Below, one piece after another: positions 15,321-24,582 of a stretch of 64,000 bases of DNA; within the stretch, counting starts at the first letter, position 1; the number at the start of each line of letters is the position of its first letter. The DNA lies in assembly GCF_019443325.1 (NCBI RefSeq), contig NZ_CP080383.1:1240001-1304000 (forward strand). Direction: 5' to 3'. The DNA is from Cryobacterium sp. PAMC25264 (GTDB lineage: Bacteria; Actinomycetota; Actinomycetes; Actinomycetales; Microbacteriaceae). The translations under genes were made by a program, and so were the position numbers. Below the pieces are notes generated by a model. That model had not been told where the DNA came from. It was given only the letters and a program-made list of their open reading frames with translations, and ran no database searches.

Positions 15321-16501
15321 TGAGCGATTCGGGCGAACGCACCGAACAAGCCACCGAGAAGCGGATGCGCGAGGTGCGCTCCAAGGGACAGCTCTCCCGC
15401 TCCCAGGACCTCACGGCGTGGGTCGGCATCGGCGCTGCCGCGGTGATGATGCCCCTCACCATCCAGGCCGGTGCCGCCGCCGGGCGGACACAACTGTTCG
15501 ACATCCGTGCGGTGGCCGAGAACCCCGACCCGCAACGTGCGCTGGACCTGCTCGGTGAGGGACTCGGCGCTATGGGCGGCATCCTCACCCCGATGCTGAT
15601 CGTGGTGTGCGTGGCGGTCCTGGCCGGGTCGATCGCCCAGGGCGGTATCCACATCAAGAAGCTCGCCGGCAAGTACGACCAGTTCAACCCGGTCACCGGA
15701 CTGGCCCGCACCTTCGGCAGCCAGGCCCTGTGGCAGGGGGTGAAGGCACTGCTGAAGACCGTCGTCGTCGGCGTGGTGCTGACGAGCGTGATCCAGGGCC
15801 TGACGCCGGTGCTCATGACCGCCGGGGGACTGCCCGTGACCGTGCTGATCGGCGCCGCCACGGACGGCACCGCCGCGCTGGTGCAGTCGGCCGTGATCGC
15901 CGGTCTCGTGCTGGCCGCCGCCGACGTGTTCGTGGTGCTGCGGCGCAACCGCAAGCGCACCCGGATGACCAAGAAGGAGGTCACCGACGAGCACAAGAGC
16001 TCGGAGGGCGACCCGCTGATCCGCTCCCAGCGCCGGGCCCGGCAACTGGCGATGAGCCGCAACCGCATGATCGCCGCGGTCGCCACCGCCGACGTGGTGC
16101 TGATCAACCCCACCCATTTCGCCGTGGCCCTGCGCTATGAGCCGGGTAAGTCGGCACCGCGCGTGGTCGCCACGGGTGCCGGGGTGATCGCCGCCCGCAT
16201 CCGCGAGCAGGCGGAGACCGATGCCGTGCCCATCGTCAAGGACATCCCGCTCACCCGGGCGCTGCACAGCGCCTGCGCCCTCGGTGACGAGATCCCGGTG
16301 GAGCTCTACAACGCGGTCGCCCGGGTGCTCGCCTTCGTGCTGGCGCTCAAGACCCGCGGCTCCCGATCCGGCGTTCACACCATGACCACCCCGCCGGCGC
16401 CGCCCCCGCCGGCCCGCCATCGCGGCGCGCCCACCCCGCCCGGTCCCACAAGACACCCCTCGCACCTGCCCACTCGTATCCGCACCACGGAGGCCACCTA
16501 A
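15320..16501 (+). CDS. flhB: Flagellar export switch protein FlhB
   Basis: FlhB is the membrane protein whose self-cleavage switches export from hook to filament subunits. The N-terminus (GERTEQATEKRMREVRSKGQ) is diagnostic, followed by four membrane segments. The cleavage motif is visible as NPTH in DVVLINPTHFAVALRYEPGK. After the FlhBc domain come about 45 extra residues rich in Pro, His and Arg, not typical of the family. I used the ATG at 15320 overlapping fliR; an ATG at 15305 lies inside fliR. Confidence 0.96.
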   Translation: MSDSGERTEQATEKRMREVRSKGQLSRSQDLTAWVGIGAAAVMMPLTIQAGAAAGRTQLFDIRAVAENPDPQRALDLLGEGLGAMGGILTPMLIVVCVAVLAGSIAQGGIHIKKLAGKYDQFNPVTGLARTFGSQALWQGVKALLKTVVVGVVLTSVIQGLTPVLMTAGGLPVTVLIGAATDGTAALVQSAVIAGLVLAAADVFVVLRRNRKRTRMTKKEVTDEHKSSEGDPLIRSQRRARQLAMSRNRMIAAVATADVVLINPTHFAVALRYEPGKSAPRVVATGAGVIAARIREQAETDAVPIVKDIPLTRALHSACALGDEIPVELYNAVARVLAFVLALKTRGSRSGVHTMTTPPAPPPPARHRGAPTPPGPTRHPSHLPTRIRTTEAT

Positions 16502-18553
16502 GTGAACAGCACCCTCGCGAAACTCGCCGTCCCGGTCGGGGTGGTCGGCATCATCATGCTCCTGGTGGTCCCGGTGCCGGCCGTGCTCCTGGACGTGCTG
16601 ATCATCGTCAACATCCTGCTGGCCCTGGTGACCCTGCTCACCACGATGTTCGTCAAGAAGCCGCTGGACTTCTCGGTCTTCCCGTCGTTGCTGCTCGTGG
16701 CCACGCTGTTCCGGCTGGGCCTCAATGTGGCCTCCACCCGCCTCGTGCTCGGGCAGGGCTACGCCGGGCAGGTGATCGCGTCGTTCGGGCATGTGGCCGT
16801 CGGCGGCTCGATCATCATCGGCGCGGTGATCTTCCTGATCCTCGTCGTCATCCAGTTCGTCGTGGTCACCAAGGGTGCCGAACGTGTCGCAGAGGTGGGC
16901 GCCCGGTTCACCCTCGATGCCATGCCGGGCAAGCAGATGGCCATCGACGCCGACCTGAACGCCGGCCTCATCACCGACGTGCAGGCCAAGGACCGCCGTG
17001 CAGAGGTCTCGGCCGAGGCCGACTTCTACGGTGCCATGGACGGCGCCTCCAAGTTCGTCAAGGGCGACGCGATCGCCGGCATCATCATCATCGTGATCAA
17101 CCTGATCGGCGGCATCGCGATCGGCATGCTGCAGCGGGGCATGGAGATCGGCGACGCGCTGAACACCTACGCCCTGCTCACCATCGGCGACGGCCTGGTC
17201 ACCCAGATCCCTGCGCTTCTGATGGCCGTCTCCACCGGCATGATCGTCACCCGGTCCAACGCCGAGTCCGACATCGGCGCCACAGCGTCCGCCCAGCTCA
17301 CCCAGTCCCGCATGGCCCTGATGATTGCCGGAGCCGCCGCCATCCTGATGGCGCTCATCCCCGGCATGCCGATCATCCCGTTCGTGGTCGTCGGCGCCGG
17401 CCTCATCGTGCTCGCCCAACGCATCAAGGGCAACGAGGCCAGGGCCAAGGCCGGCGCAGCGGCTGCCGTGGCCGTCGAGAGCCGCGCCCCCCGGTCAGAC
17501 ACCGCCGAGGAGCTCATCGAGCAGATGCGCGTGCACGCCCTGGAGATTCAGCTCGCACCGGACCTGGTCGACCTGGTGTCCGGCGCATCCGACGATCTGC
17601 TCGCCCGGGTGCGGGCGCTCCGCCGCAAGGTCGCCCTCGACCTGGGCATGGTGGTGCCCCCGGTCCGCACGAGGGACAACGTCGACCTGCCGCCGGCCAC
17701 CTACTCCATCCGCATTTCCGGCGTCGAGGCCGGGCGGGGGATCGCCCCGGCCGGCAAGGTGCTCGCGCTCGGCGATAACCTGGAGTCCCTGCCGGGCACT
17801 GCGACGGTCGAACCGGTCTTCGGTCTGGCCGGCAAGTGGGTGTCCAGCGAGATGCGGCCCCGGGCCGAGATGGCCGGCGCCACCGTGATCGACCGGGTGT
17901 CGGTGCTCGTCACCCACCTGTCCTCGATCATCACGGGCAACGCCGCGCGGCTGCTCACCCGCGAAGACGTGCGGGTGCTCACGGATGGTGTGCGCCAGGT
18001 GAGTCCCTCCGCCGTCGACGACCTGGTGCCCGCCCTGCTCTCCCTGGCCGAGGTTCAGCGGGTGCTGCAGGGCCTGCTCGGCGAGCAGATCCCGATCAAC
18101 GACCTGCCGCGCATCTATGAGGCCCTCTCGGTGCGGGCCAAGGTGTCCGTGGACCAGGAGGGGCTGGTCGAGGCGGCCAGGCAGGCGCTGGGCCCCGCGC
18201 TGACCGCCCTGTATGTCGACGGCGGGGTGCTCCGGGTGATCATGATCGAACCGGGGCTCGAGCAGTCCATGCTCGAGGGTATGCGGCCGAGCGACCAAGG
18301 CAGCCAGATCCTCCTGGACCCGGTGCGGATCGACGCCATCCTCGGCTCACTGCAGAGCGCCATAGCCACCGTCGAGGCCAGCGGACGCACGGCGGTGCTG
18401 GTCTGCGCGCCGGCCTTGCGCCCCGCCATCCGGCGCCTGGTCTCGGCGCAGTCCGGCGGCCTGCCGGTGCTGTCCTACGAAGAGGTCACCTCCGCCCGCG
18501 TGGCCATCGAAACCGTGGGGGTGGTCCGTGGAACCGCGACGATTCCGGCTTGA
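16502..18553 (+). CDS. flhA: Flagellar export protein FlhA
   Basis: FlhA is the largest membrane component of the export gate. Its cytoplasmic ring docks substrate-chaperone complexes. The 683-residue length is standard. Eight N-terminal membrane helices include LDFSVFPSLLLVATLFRLGL followed by NVASTRLVL. The cytoplasmic FHIPEP signature region is visible (ALNTYALLTIGDGLVTQIPA). The C-terminal half contains VSPSAVDDLVPALLSLAEVQ. GTG start directly after flhB. The last 26 bp overlap the next gene in another frame. Confidence 0.97.
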   Translation: MNSTLAKLAVPVGVVGIIMLLVVPVPAVLLDVLIIVNILLALVTLLTTMFVKKPLDFSVFPSLLLVATLFRLGLNVASTRLVLGQGYAGQVIASFGHVAVGGSIIIGAVIFLILVVIQFVVVTKGAERVAEVGARFTLDAMPGKQMAIDADLNAGLITDVQAKDRRAEVSAEADFYGAMDGASKFVKGDAIAGIIIIVINLIGGIAIGMLQRGMEIGDALNTYALLTIGDGLVTQIPALLMAVSTGMIVTRSNAESDIGATASAQLTQSRMALMIAGAAAILMALIPGMPIIPFVVVGAGLIVLAQRIKGNEARAKAGAAAAVAVESRAPRSDTAEELIEQMRVHALEIQLAPDLVDLVSGASDDLLARVRALRRKVALDLGMVVPPVRTRDNVDLPPATYSIRISGVEAGRGIAPAGKVLALGDNLESLPGTATVEPVFGLAGKWVSSEMRPRAEMAGATVIDRVSVLVTHLSSIITGNAARLLTREDVRVLTDGVRQVSPSAVDDLVPALLSLAEVQRVLQGLLGEQIPINDLPRIYEALSVRAKVSVDQEGLVEAARQALGPALTALYVDGGVLRVIMIEPGLEQSMLEGMRPSDQGSQILLDPVRIDAILGSLQSAIATVEASGRTAVLVCAPALRPAIRRLVSAQSGGLPVLSYEEVTSARVAIETVGVVRGTATIPA

Positions 18554-19898
18554 GGGTGCGTCGCTTCCGAAGTTGCGGGAACGTGTACGCGCCGAGCACG
18601 GGCGGGATGCCCGCATCGTGCGGGCCGAACAGATCACCGTCGGCGGTATCCGCGGCTATTTCGCCAAACGGCACGTGGAGGTGACGGTCGAGGTTCCCGT
18701 CGAGGTATTCGTGGAGGTGCCGTCCGCCGGCCGGCGCCGCGGCAGGGATGAGCTCACCACCAGGCTCGGCATCGCGGCCCTGCTCGACGACGCCGACGCG
18801 GCCGAGTCCGAGTTGATCGGCATCGGGACAGGCCCAGACCGGGCGGGCGCGGGGGCGACCGGTGCCGGTTCCGCGGGCGCCGGCACGAGTGGCGCCGGCT
18901 CTGCCGGCAGCGGTCCGGCGGGCAGCGGTGCGAACGGAGTGGGGTCGACCGGAGTGGGCCACGGAGCCGCCGGCGCGACGGGTGCCGGCGGGGCGGATGC
19001 CGCATCGAGCGGTGCCGCACAGCCGGGGGAGACCGAGAGTCCCGTGGACGTCGATCCTGCCGGACAGGCCGCGCCGCGCCGCGCCGCATCCGCGCGTGAG
19101 AGGCGGCCGGAAGCGGTGTCCACCGGCACGCCCGACTTCGCCCGGCTGATGGACGACCTCACCTTCGCCACCTCACCCGGCCGCGGCGGGCCGGGTCAGA
19201 CGGCCCCGAAGGTCGCATCCGGGCCCGGTACCGGCTCCGGTACGGCCTCGTCGGGCATCGAGGCACCTGAGCTCCCTCTCGAACTCAGTGTTGCGGCCCC
19301 TGCACTGCTCGCCGGCCCGGGCGACCTGGTGCTGCTGGTCGGGATACCTGACGACGTGCTCGAGGTCGTGCGACTGCTCTCGACAGCTCCAGGCGCGCCG
19401 ATCTTCGCCGCCAGTGACCGGATCATCGACCGGCGCGGCGCGCTGGCCGCCCGGGCCAGGGGAGTGGAGCAGGGGCGGAGCATCATGGTCGCCTGCCCGG
19501 CACCCGGCCCGTTCGCGCTGTCCGGTCCCGGTGGTGCGACCGGAGCGTCCGGCGCCGACGTCGCCGCCCTGGCAGCGCTGGGCGCAGACCAGGCCTGGGC
19601 CGTCGTGCATGCCGGACGGAAGGCCGCCGACACCGCCCGGTGGGTGAGTGCCGCGCGGGCCACCCTGGACATAGACGCCCTCGCGGTGGTGGGCGCCGAG
19701 TCCACGGCCACCCCGGGCACGGTGCGCCGGCTCGGCCTTCCGATCGGGTGGATCGCCCCGGCCCAGCGATCTCCGTCGGGCCCGGTGGGCACGCAGCAGC
19801 AGGCCAGGACCCCGGTGCAGGAGCGGCCCGGCACGCCCGCCGACTCACGTCTGCAACACGGCCCCGAGGGGCCGAACGACCCGTTCGCGATAGGCTGA
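18528..19898 (+). CDS. FlhF-like protein lacking a recognisable GTPase core
   Basis: The GTG at 18528 lies inside the end of flhA. The first 60 residues ([40 protein letters not shown]) resemble the N-terminal domain of FlhF, the SRP-like GTPase that positions flagella, and flhA-flhF is a common order. A Gly/Ala/Ser-rich linker spans about residues 100-240. The C-terminal 200 residues have an alpha/beta look ([40 protein letters not shown]). I see no P-loop GxxGxGKTT and no DTAG box. It may be a degenerate FlhF or a distinct actinobacterial partner. Function is inferred from location. Confidence 0.6.
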   Translation: MEPRRFRLEGASLPKLRERVRAEHGRDARIVRAEQITVGGIRGYFAKRHVEVTVEVPVEVFVEVPSAGRRRGRDELTTRLGIAALLDDADAAESELIGIGTGPDRAGAGATGAGSAGAGTSGAGSAGSGPAGSGANGVGSTGVGHGAAGATGAGGADAASSGAAQPGETESPVDVDPAGQAAPRRAASARERRPEAVSTGTPDFARLMDDLTFATSPGRGGPGQTAPKVASGPGTGSGTASSGIEAPELPLELSVAAPALLAGPGDLVLLVGIPDDVLEVVRLLSTAPGAPIFAASDRIIDRRGALAARARGVEQGRSIMVACPAPGPFALSGPGGATGASGADVAALAALGADQAWAVVHAGRKAADTARWVSAARATLDIDALAVVGAESTATPGTVRRLGLPIGWIAPAQRSPSGPVGTQQQARTPVQERPGTPADSRLQHGPEGPNDPFAIG

Positions 19899-19902
19899 GC
19901 GG

Positions 19903-20166
19903 ATGCTGGTTCTCACGCGCAAACAGGGGGAAAAGATCCTCATCGGTGACGATATCGTCATCACCGTGCTCGACGTCCGCGGCGACAGCATCCGCATCGG
20001 GGTGGACGCCCCGCGCGGTATCTCGATCCAGCGGGCCGAGATCCTCACGGCCGTCACCGAGGCCAACCTCGAGGCGAACATGGCCGCCGGCCGGTCCGAC
20101 GAGGCCGCCGCCGACCAGCTCAGGTCCAGCCTCGGCCTGCCTGCCCCGGTGACGCCCGCCCCGTAA
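19903..20166 (+). CDS. csrA: Carbon storage regulator CsrA
   Basis: CsrA is a small dimeric RNA-binding protein that blocks or stabilises mRNAs at GGA motifs. In Gram-positive bacteria it commonly represses flagellin translation. The 87-residue product has the canonical fold sequence ([20 protein letters not shown], then [19 protein letters not shown]). The C-terminal 25 residues are longer than in E. coli CsrA. It is the last gene of the flagellar run, 4 bp after the previous stop. The antagonist FliW is not in this window. Confidence 0.95.
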   Translation: MLVLTRKQGEKILIGDDIVITVLDVRGDSIRIGVDAPRGISIQRAEILTAVTEANLEANMAAGRSDEAAADQLRSSLGLPAPVTPAP

Positions 20167-20228
20167 TCACCGGCCCGACGGCCCCGTCCCAATTGTCCGG
20201 TTCGGGACCAGTTCTGGGTGGGGGCGGC

Positions 20229-21305
20229 TCAGTCGAGCGGGCGGCGGTCCATCCGGGCCACGCCGATCTTGGAGTCGGCCATACCGTAGAACACGTAGAG
20301 CTGACCCTCGATCTCCTCGATCGCGGTGGGGAAGACCACATTGGGCACGATCCCGCTGGTCTCATCGGGCGTCTCGGCCTTCAGCAGCGGTTCCTCGGTG
20401 CGTGCCAGCACGATCGTGGGGTCGTCCGCGTCTAGGATCATGGCGCCGGCGGCATAGTTCACCTTCTGCTGCTGGTCGAACGCGCTGTTGATCACCCCGG
20501 TCACACCGTGGTGCAGCAGCAGCCAGCCCTCCGGAACCCGCATCGGAGCGGGGCCGCCGCCGATCTTGAGCTCTTCGAAGGCAAACTCCGGTCCGGCCAG
20601 GAACCGGTGCCCGCGCCACATCGTGAGGGCGGAGACATCCGCCAGCACCTCGGACACCGGGATGTAGCTGATCCAGATGCTCTGGCGCTGGTCGGTCACC
20701 CCGGCCGGCACCCGGATACCCTCGCCGGGGCGGGTCTCGCCCAGGTCCCACATGGGCCGGTGCAGCACCGCGAAGCTGGCCACGCCGTCCGGGGCGGTCA
20801 CCGGCTCCGGGAAGAAGACGGTGTCCTTGTTGTGGAACAGGTTGAGGTCCATGTCGAGGGCGTCATCGTAGGCGAACAGGGCCGGGCCCAGTCGCCGCCA
20901 TTCGCGGAGATCCTCCGACACGGCCACCGCGGTGCGCGGACCGAGCGGCCCGTAGGCCACGTAGGTCATCACGTGCAGCCCGAGGAACGGCACGAAGGTC
21001 ACCCGGGGATCCTCCACGCCGGCATTGTTGGCGCCGCGTTCCCAGCCACGGTCGGGGGCGAGGACGACGCCCTCGCGTTCGACGCCGGTGGGTACACCGT
21101 CCTCGATGATCAGGCGCGCCAAGCCGACCCTGGAGACGTTGCCGGTGGCGACCAGGCGGGGGAGAAGGTACAGGGTGCCGTCTGGCGTGCGGCCGGTCGC
21201 CGGGTTGAGCACGCCCTCGGCCTCGAGCTCATTGCCGTCTTCCGGCGTCATGATGACGCCCATCCGGGTGAGGGTGTACGGGAATGCGGTGCTGACGGTG
21301 TGCAT
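20229..21305 (-). CDS. GH130-family glycoside phosphorylase
   Basis: This 358-residue protein resembles glycoside hydrolase family 130, enzymes that phosphorolyse beta-mannosides or related oligosaccharides to a sugar 1-phosphate. Typical segments are LNPATGRTPDGTLYLLPRLV, NNAGVEDPRVTFVPFLGLHV with the conserved EDPR, LNLFHNKDTVFFPE, WLLLHHGVTG and YAAGAMILDADDPTIVLART. The start MHTVSTAF at 21305 lies just after the permease stop; the longer frame to 21902 runs through the permease gene. It ends the lacI-ABC operon and is cytoplasmic, consistent with processing the imported sugar. The exact substrate cannot be read from sequence. Confidence 0.85.
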   Translation of the reverse strand: MHTVSTAFPYTLTRMGVIMTPEDGNELEAEGVLNPATGRTPDGTLYLLPRLVATGNVSRVGLARLIIEDGVPTGVEREGVVLAPDRGWERGANNAGVEDPRVTFVPFLGLHVMTYVAYGPLGPRTAVAVSEDLREWRRLGPALFAYDDALDMDLNLFHNKDTVFFPEPVTAPDGVASFAVLHRPMWDLGETRPGEGIRVPAGVTDQRQSIWISYIPVSEVLADVSALTMWRGHRFLAGPEFAFEELKIGGGPAPMRVPEGWLLLHHGVTGVINSAFDQQQKVNYAAGAMILDADDPTIVLARTEEPLLKAETPDETSGIVPNVVFPTAIEEIEGQLYVFYGMADSKIGVARMDRRPLD

Positions 21306-21307
21306 GG

Positions 21308-22210
21308 CTAACCTTTCACGCCCGAGCCGATATTGCTCGAGACGAAGTGACGCTGGAACAGGATGAACAGGAGCACTGCCGGGCCGGCCAGAACACAGGC
21401 GCCGGCCAGGATGGCTCCGAAGGGGTTGGCCGCCGTGGCGGCGACATTGCTGAGGTAGTTCGCCAGGGAGACGGCGAGCGGTTGCAGCGAGGCTTCCTTG
21501 GTGATCAGGAACGGCCAGAGGAACTCGTTCCACGGGCCGATGAAGGTCAACAGCACCACAGTGAGCAGCGCGGGCCGCACGAGCGGCAACGCGATCCGGC
21601 GCAGGATCCGCAGCTCCCCGGCACCGTCGATGCGGGCCGCATCGAAGAGTTCCTTGGGGATCTGCAGGAAGTACTGCCGGAAGATGATCACCGCGGTCGA
21701 GTTGATGGCGAACGGCAGGATCATTCCCAGGTAGTTGTCGGCGAGGCCGTAGTCCCTGGCGATCATCACGTAGAGCGGGATCATCAGGAGCTGGAATGGC
21801 ACCACCTGCACCAGCAGCGCCAGCGCAAAGGTCACTCCGCGGCCGCGCCATTGCAACTGCGCAAGGGCGTACCCCACCAGGACACCGAACACGACGGTGC
21901 ACAGGATCACGCCGCCGGTGAAGATGCCCGAGTTGAGAAGCCCCTGCAGCAGGTTGATCCGACCGTTGATGTCGGCGTAGTTGTCGAGAGTCAGGTTGGC
22001 CGGGTTGGGGAAGGCCCCCGCGATGGTCGAGTCCGGCTTGGTCTGGAGCGATCCGATGACCATGTAGTAGAACGGGAACAGGAACACCAGTGCGCCGACC
22101 AGCAGCACGACGCCGCGCAGGATGTTCTGGCCGCGGCTCATACCGTCCGCCCGGTGGGTGCGGTCGGGTGCCTCAGCGGTGCTGGGCCGCTCGGTGCGTG
22201 TGCGGCTCAT
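21308..22210 (-). CDS. Carbohydrate ABC transporter permease, MalG/AraQ type
   Basis: This inner-membrane permease of a CUT1 sugar importer has 300 residues and six predicted membrane segments. It carries the ATPase-docking EAA loop (ELFDAARIDGAGELRILRRI, then ALPLVRPAL). The C-terminal segment ends FQRHFVSSNIGSGVKG, typical of MalG-like proteins. It overlaps the upstream permease by 4 bp and is followed 2 bp later by the phosphorylase gene. No ATP-binding subunit is nearby, so a shared MsmK/UgpC-type ATPase elsewhere is expected. Confidence 0.93.
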   Translation of the reverse strand: MSRTRTERPSTAEAPDRTHRADGMSRGQNILRGVVLLVGALVFLFPFYYMVIGSLQTKPDSTIAGAFPNPANLTLDNYADINGRINLLQGLLNSGIFTGGVILCTVVFGVLVGYALAQLQWRGRGVTFALALLVQVVPFQLLMIPLYVMIARDYGLADNYLGMILPFAINSTAVIIFRQYFLQIPKELFDAARIDGAGELRILRRIALPLVRPALLTVVLLTFIGPWNEFLWPFLITKEASLQPLAVSLANYLSNVAATAANPFGAILAGACVLAGPAVLLFILFQRHFVSSNIGSGVKG

Positions 22211-23166
22211 GATTCGTCACCCCCGGCGAGCTTCCGCTGGATGAAGGCGAGGATGAGGACACCGATCACGAGGATCACTCCGATCGCGGCCGCCGTGTCC
22301 GGCGAGCCCTGTTCGATACCGCGCTGGTACATGATCAGCACAGGGGAGGTGGAAGCGCCGTTCGGGCCGCCGCCGCCGGTGAGCAGGTACGGCTCGGTGA
22401 AGAGGTTGGCGCCGGTCACGGTCGACAGCAGCAGCACGAGCACCGTCGCCGGGCGCACACCGGGCACGGTGACCGAGAAGAAGCTGCGGATCTTGCCCGC
22501 ACCATCCGTCGCGGCTGCCTCGTAGAGCTCCTCGGACACGTTCTGCAGCGCGGCCAGGTAGAGCAGGATGAAGAACCCCAGGCCCTTCCAGGTGACGAAG
22601 ATCGCGATGGTGGGCATGGCCCACTGCTCGTTGATCAGCCAGGCCGGATCGGGGGCCAGTGGGCCCAGGATCTGGTTCACCAGCCCGTTGCCGCTGAACA
22701 GGAAGATCCACACGCCCACGACCGCCACGGATGCGGTGACATACGGCACGTAATACGACACGCGCAGGAAGGTGCGGAAACGCACCGCCTTGTTCAGGGC
22801 GCTGGCGAGAACGAGCGAGAGCACCACGGTGAGCGGCACGTTGATCAGCAGGAAGATCCCCACGTTGCCGAATGACCGGATGACGGCGGGATCGCTGAGC
22901 ACCTCTTGGAAGTTGGCCAGCCCCACGAAGGGCCGGTCGACCTGGGCACCGGGAGCGGCAAAGAAGTAATCGTGGAACGACATCCAGAAGGCGAACACCA
23001 GGGGATAGGCGAAGACCGCGAGCACGAAGATCAGGTACGGTGCGCTGAGCAGGAGCCCGAACGGGTTCTTGCCCAGCCACTGGCGCTTGCGGCCCGGGCG
23101 GGCGCCCCCGCCGGCAGGCGTTGCAGGCCTGGCGGCGAGGGGTCGTTTCGGGGTGACGGTGGACAT
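22207..23166 (-). CDS. Carbohydrate ABC transporter permease, MalF/UgpA type
   Basis: This is the partner permease of the importer, with 319 residues. A basic, Pro-rich N-terminus precedes six membrane helices (PYLIFVLAVFAYPLVFAFWM and others). The EAA loop reads ELYEAAATDGAGKIRSFFSV. The segment NLFTEPYLLTGGGGPNGAST is typical of MalF-like CUT1 permeases. It begins 5 bp after the binding-protein stop, so translation is probably coupled. Confidence 0.93.
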   Translation of the reverse strand: MSTVTPKRPLAARPATPAGGGARPGRKRQWLGKNPFGLLLSAPYLIFVLAVFAYPLVFAFWMSFHDYFFAAPGAQVDRPFVGLANFQEVLSDPAVIRSFGNVGIFLLINVPLTVVLSLVLASALNKAVRFRTFLRVSYYVPYVTASVAVVGVWIFLFSGNGLVNQILGPLAPDPAWLINEQWAMPTIAIFVTWKGLGFFILLYLAALQNVSEELYEAAATDGAGKIRSFFSVTVPGVRPATVLVLLLSTVTGANLFTEPYLLTGGGGPNGASTSPVLIMYQRGIEQGSPDTAAAIGVILVIGVLILAFIQRKLAGGDES

Positions 23167-23171
23167 GATGG

Positions 23172-24506
23172 CTACGGCTGCGTGATCAGGTCGTTGATCT
23201 TTGTGGCCGCGTCATCCAGGGAACCGGCCACATCACCGTCTCCGGTGATCACCGACTTGGTGTACGCGTCGCGGAAGGCCTGCCACACGGCGACCGAGTT
23301 GGCGACGCTGGGCACCTCGACCGTGCGGGACGCCTGGTCACCGAACTGCTGGTACGCGGGGTTGGCCGTGAAGTAGTCCGGGTACACCGTGGTGAGGTCG
23401 GCTCGCAGCGGCATCTGGCCGGTCAATTCGAGGAGCTGGCCGTCCTGCTCCTCGCTGGTGGCGAACTTCAGCACATCCCAGGCCGTGGCCTGGTTCTCGC
23501 AGGCGGTGAACATGCCCACGTTCTTGGCGTCGCTGAAGGTGTAGGTGTCCTCGGCCGGGATGCCGGCGCTGGTGGGGACGGGAACCGCTCCCCAGTTCAC
23601 GGCGTCCTTGTAGACCGACACCGCCCACGGGCCGACGATCGACATGGCCGCCTGGCCGTCGGCGAACGAGTCACCCTGGTACTGCTCCTTGCCGGCGAGG
23701 CCCTCCGAGTACAGGGTCTTCCAGAACTCGGCCACCGCGGCACCGTCGGCGTCGTTGAAGGTGGCTTCGCTGTCCTCGACGAGCTGTGTGCCGCCGGTCT
23801 CGGCCGCGTAGAGCGGGTAGAAGTCGAACCAGCTCTGGAAGAACTGGCTGGTGGGGGCCGGATAGATGGCGTTGGGGGCTGCGCCGCTGGCGACCAGGGT
23901 GCGCGAGGTGGCGAGGAAGTCATCATAGGTGGACAGCTGCGGGTTCTCGGGGTCGAGCCCGGCCGCGGCGAACATGTCCTTGTTGTAGAAGATCATGACG
24001 GGGTTCGACTTCCAGGGCATCTGGTAGTAGTCCCCGTCGGCGTCCTGGTACTGCGACGACGCCTCTCCGGTGCGTTCCTCGATGTAGCTGGCGCCGTCCT
24101 CGAAGCTGCTCAGATCGACCAGACCGCCCTGCTTCTGGAACTGTGGCACCGCGACGGGGGCGGTGTTGAAGACCAGGCAGGGCGCGTTGCCGGCCGTGAT
24201 GGCGGCTCCGATGACCTCTTCACTGCTCTTGCCGGCGGGGATCTCCTGGGCCTTGACCTGCTCATCGGGATGGTCGGCGTTCCAGGCCGAGACCATCTGC
24301 TTGCCCCAGGCGATCTCGGTCTCGTTGTTGGAGTACCAGATGGTGATGTCGCCGCGGGAGTCCGAGCCGCCGGAAGAGGCGCCTCCGCTCGAGCAGGCGC
24401 CCAGGGCGACGATCATGGCGGCGGAGGTGGCTGCCGCGGCGAGGAGCCTGGCGTTGCGGCGCCTGCTCTGGCGGTTCGTGCTGGTGATGCGGGTGCGGGT
24501 ATGCAT
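23172..24506 (-). CDS. Extracellular sugar-binding lipoprotein of ABC transporter
   Basis: This CUT1-type solute-binding protein has 444 residues from the chosen ATG at 24506. A GGAG sits about 7 bp upstream of that ATG; an in-frame ATG 12 bp earlier has no such site. The lipobox LGAC puts the lipidated Cys at residue 38. The mature part shows family-1 binding protein features: GDITIWYSNNETEIAWGKQM at the start, VMIFYNKDMFAAAGLDPENP, and FADGQAAMSIVGPWAVSVYK. It is the first structural gene after lacI and presumably captures the oligosaccharide later cut by the GH130 enzyme. Confidence 0.92.
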   Translation of the reverse strand: MHTRTRITSTNRQSRRRNARLLAAAATSAAMIVALGACSSGGASSGGSDSRGDITIWYSNNETEIAWGKQMVSAWNADHPDEQVKAQEIPAGKSSEEVIGAAITAGNAPCLVFNTAPVAVPQFQKQGGLVDLSSFEDGASYIEERTGEASSQYQDADGDYYQMPWKSNPVMIFYNKDMFAAAGLDPENPQLSTYDDFLATSRTLVASGAAPNAIYPAPTSQFFQSWFDFYPLYAAETGGTQLVEDSEATFNDADGAAVAEFWKTLYSEGLAGKEQYQGDSFADGQAAMSIVGPWAVSVYKDAVNWGAVPVPTSAGIPAEDTYTFSDAKNVGMFTACENQATAWDVLKFATSEEQDGQLLELTGQMPLRADLTTVYPDYFTANPAYQQFGDQASRTVEVPSVANSVAVWQAFRDAYTKSVITGDGDVAGSLDDAATKINDLITQP

Positions 24507-24582
24507 GCGATTCTCCATTCATGAATCCGCAGCGGCTCTGCTGCGGAACGGTAGTGCGGGGCATGTCCGGCGGGACACGTCC

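Noticed and set aside
14978..17419. 813-codon - strand frame across fliR-flhB-flhA
   Set aside because: It is a His/Asp/Gly-rich antisense shadow; the + strand has textbook FliR, FlhB and FlhA.
20167..20228. Possible terminator between csrA and the phosphorylase gene
   Set aside because: Only GTCCC/GGGAC pairing with a long loop is visible, too weak to list as a feature.
24564..24577. TGTCC-N4-GGACA inverted repeat between lacI and the binding-protein gene
   Set aside because: Arms are only 5 bp, it has no T-run and does not resemble the CCGGTT operators; chance cannot be excluded.
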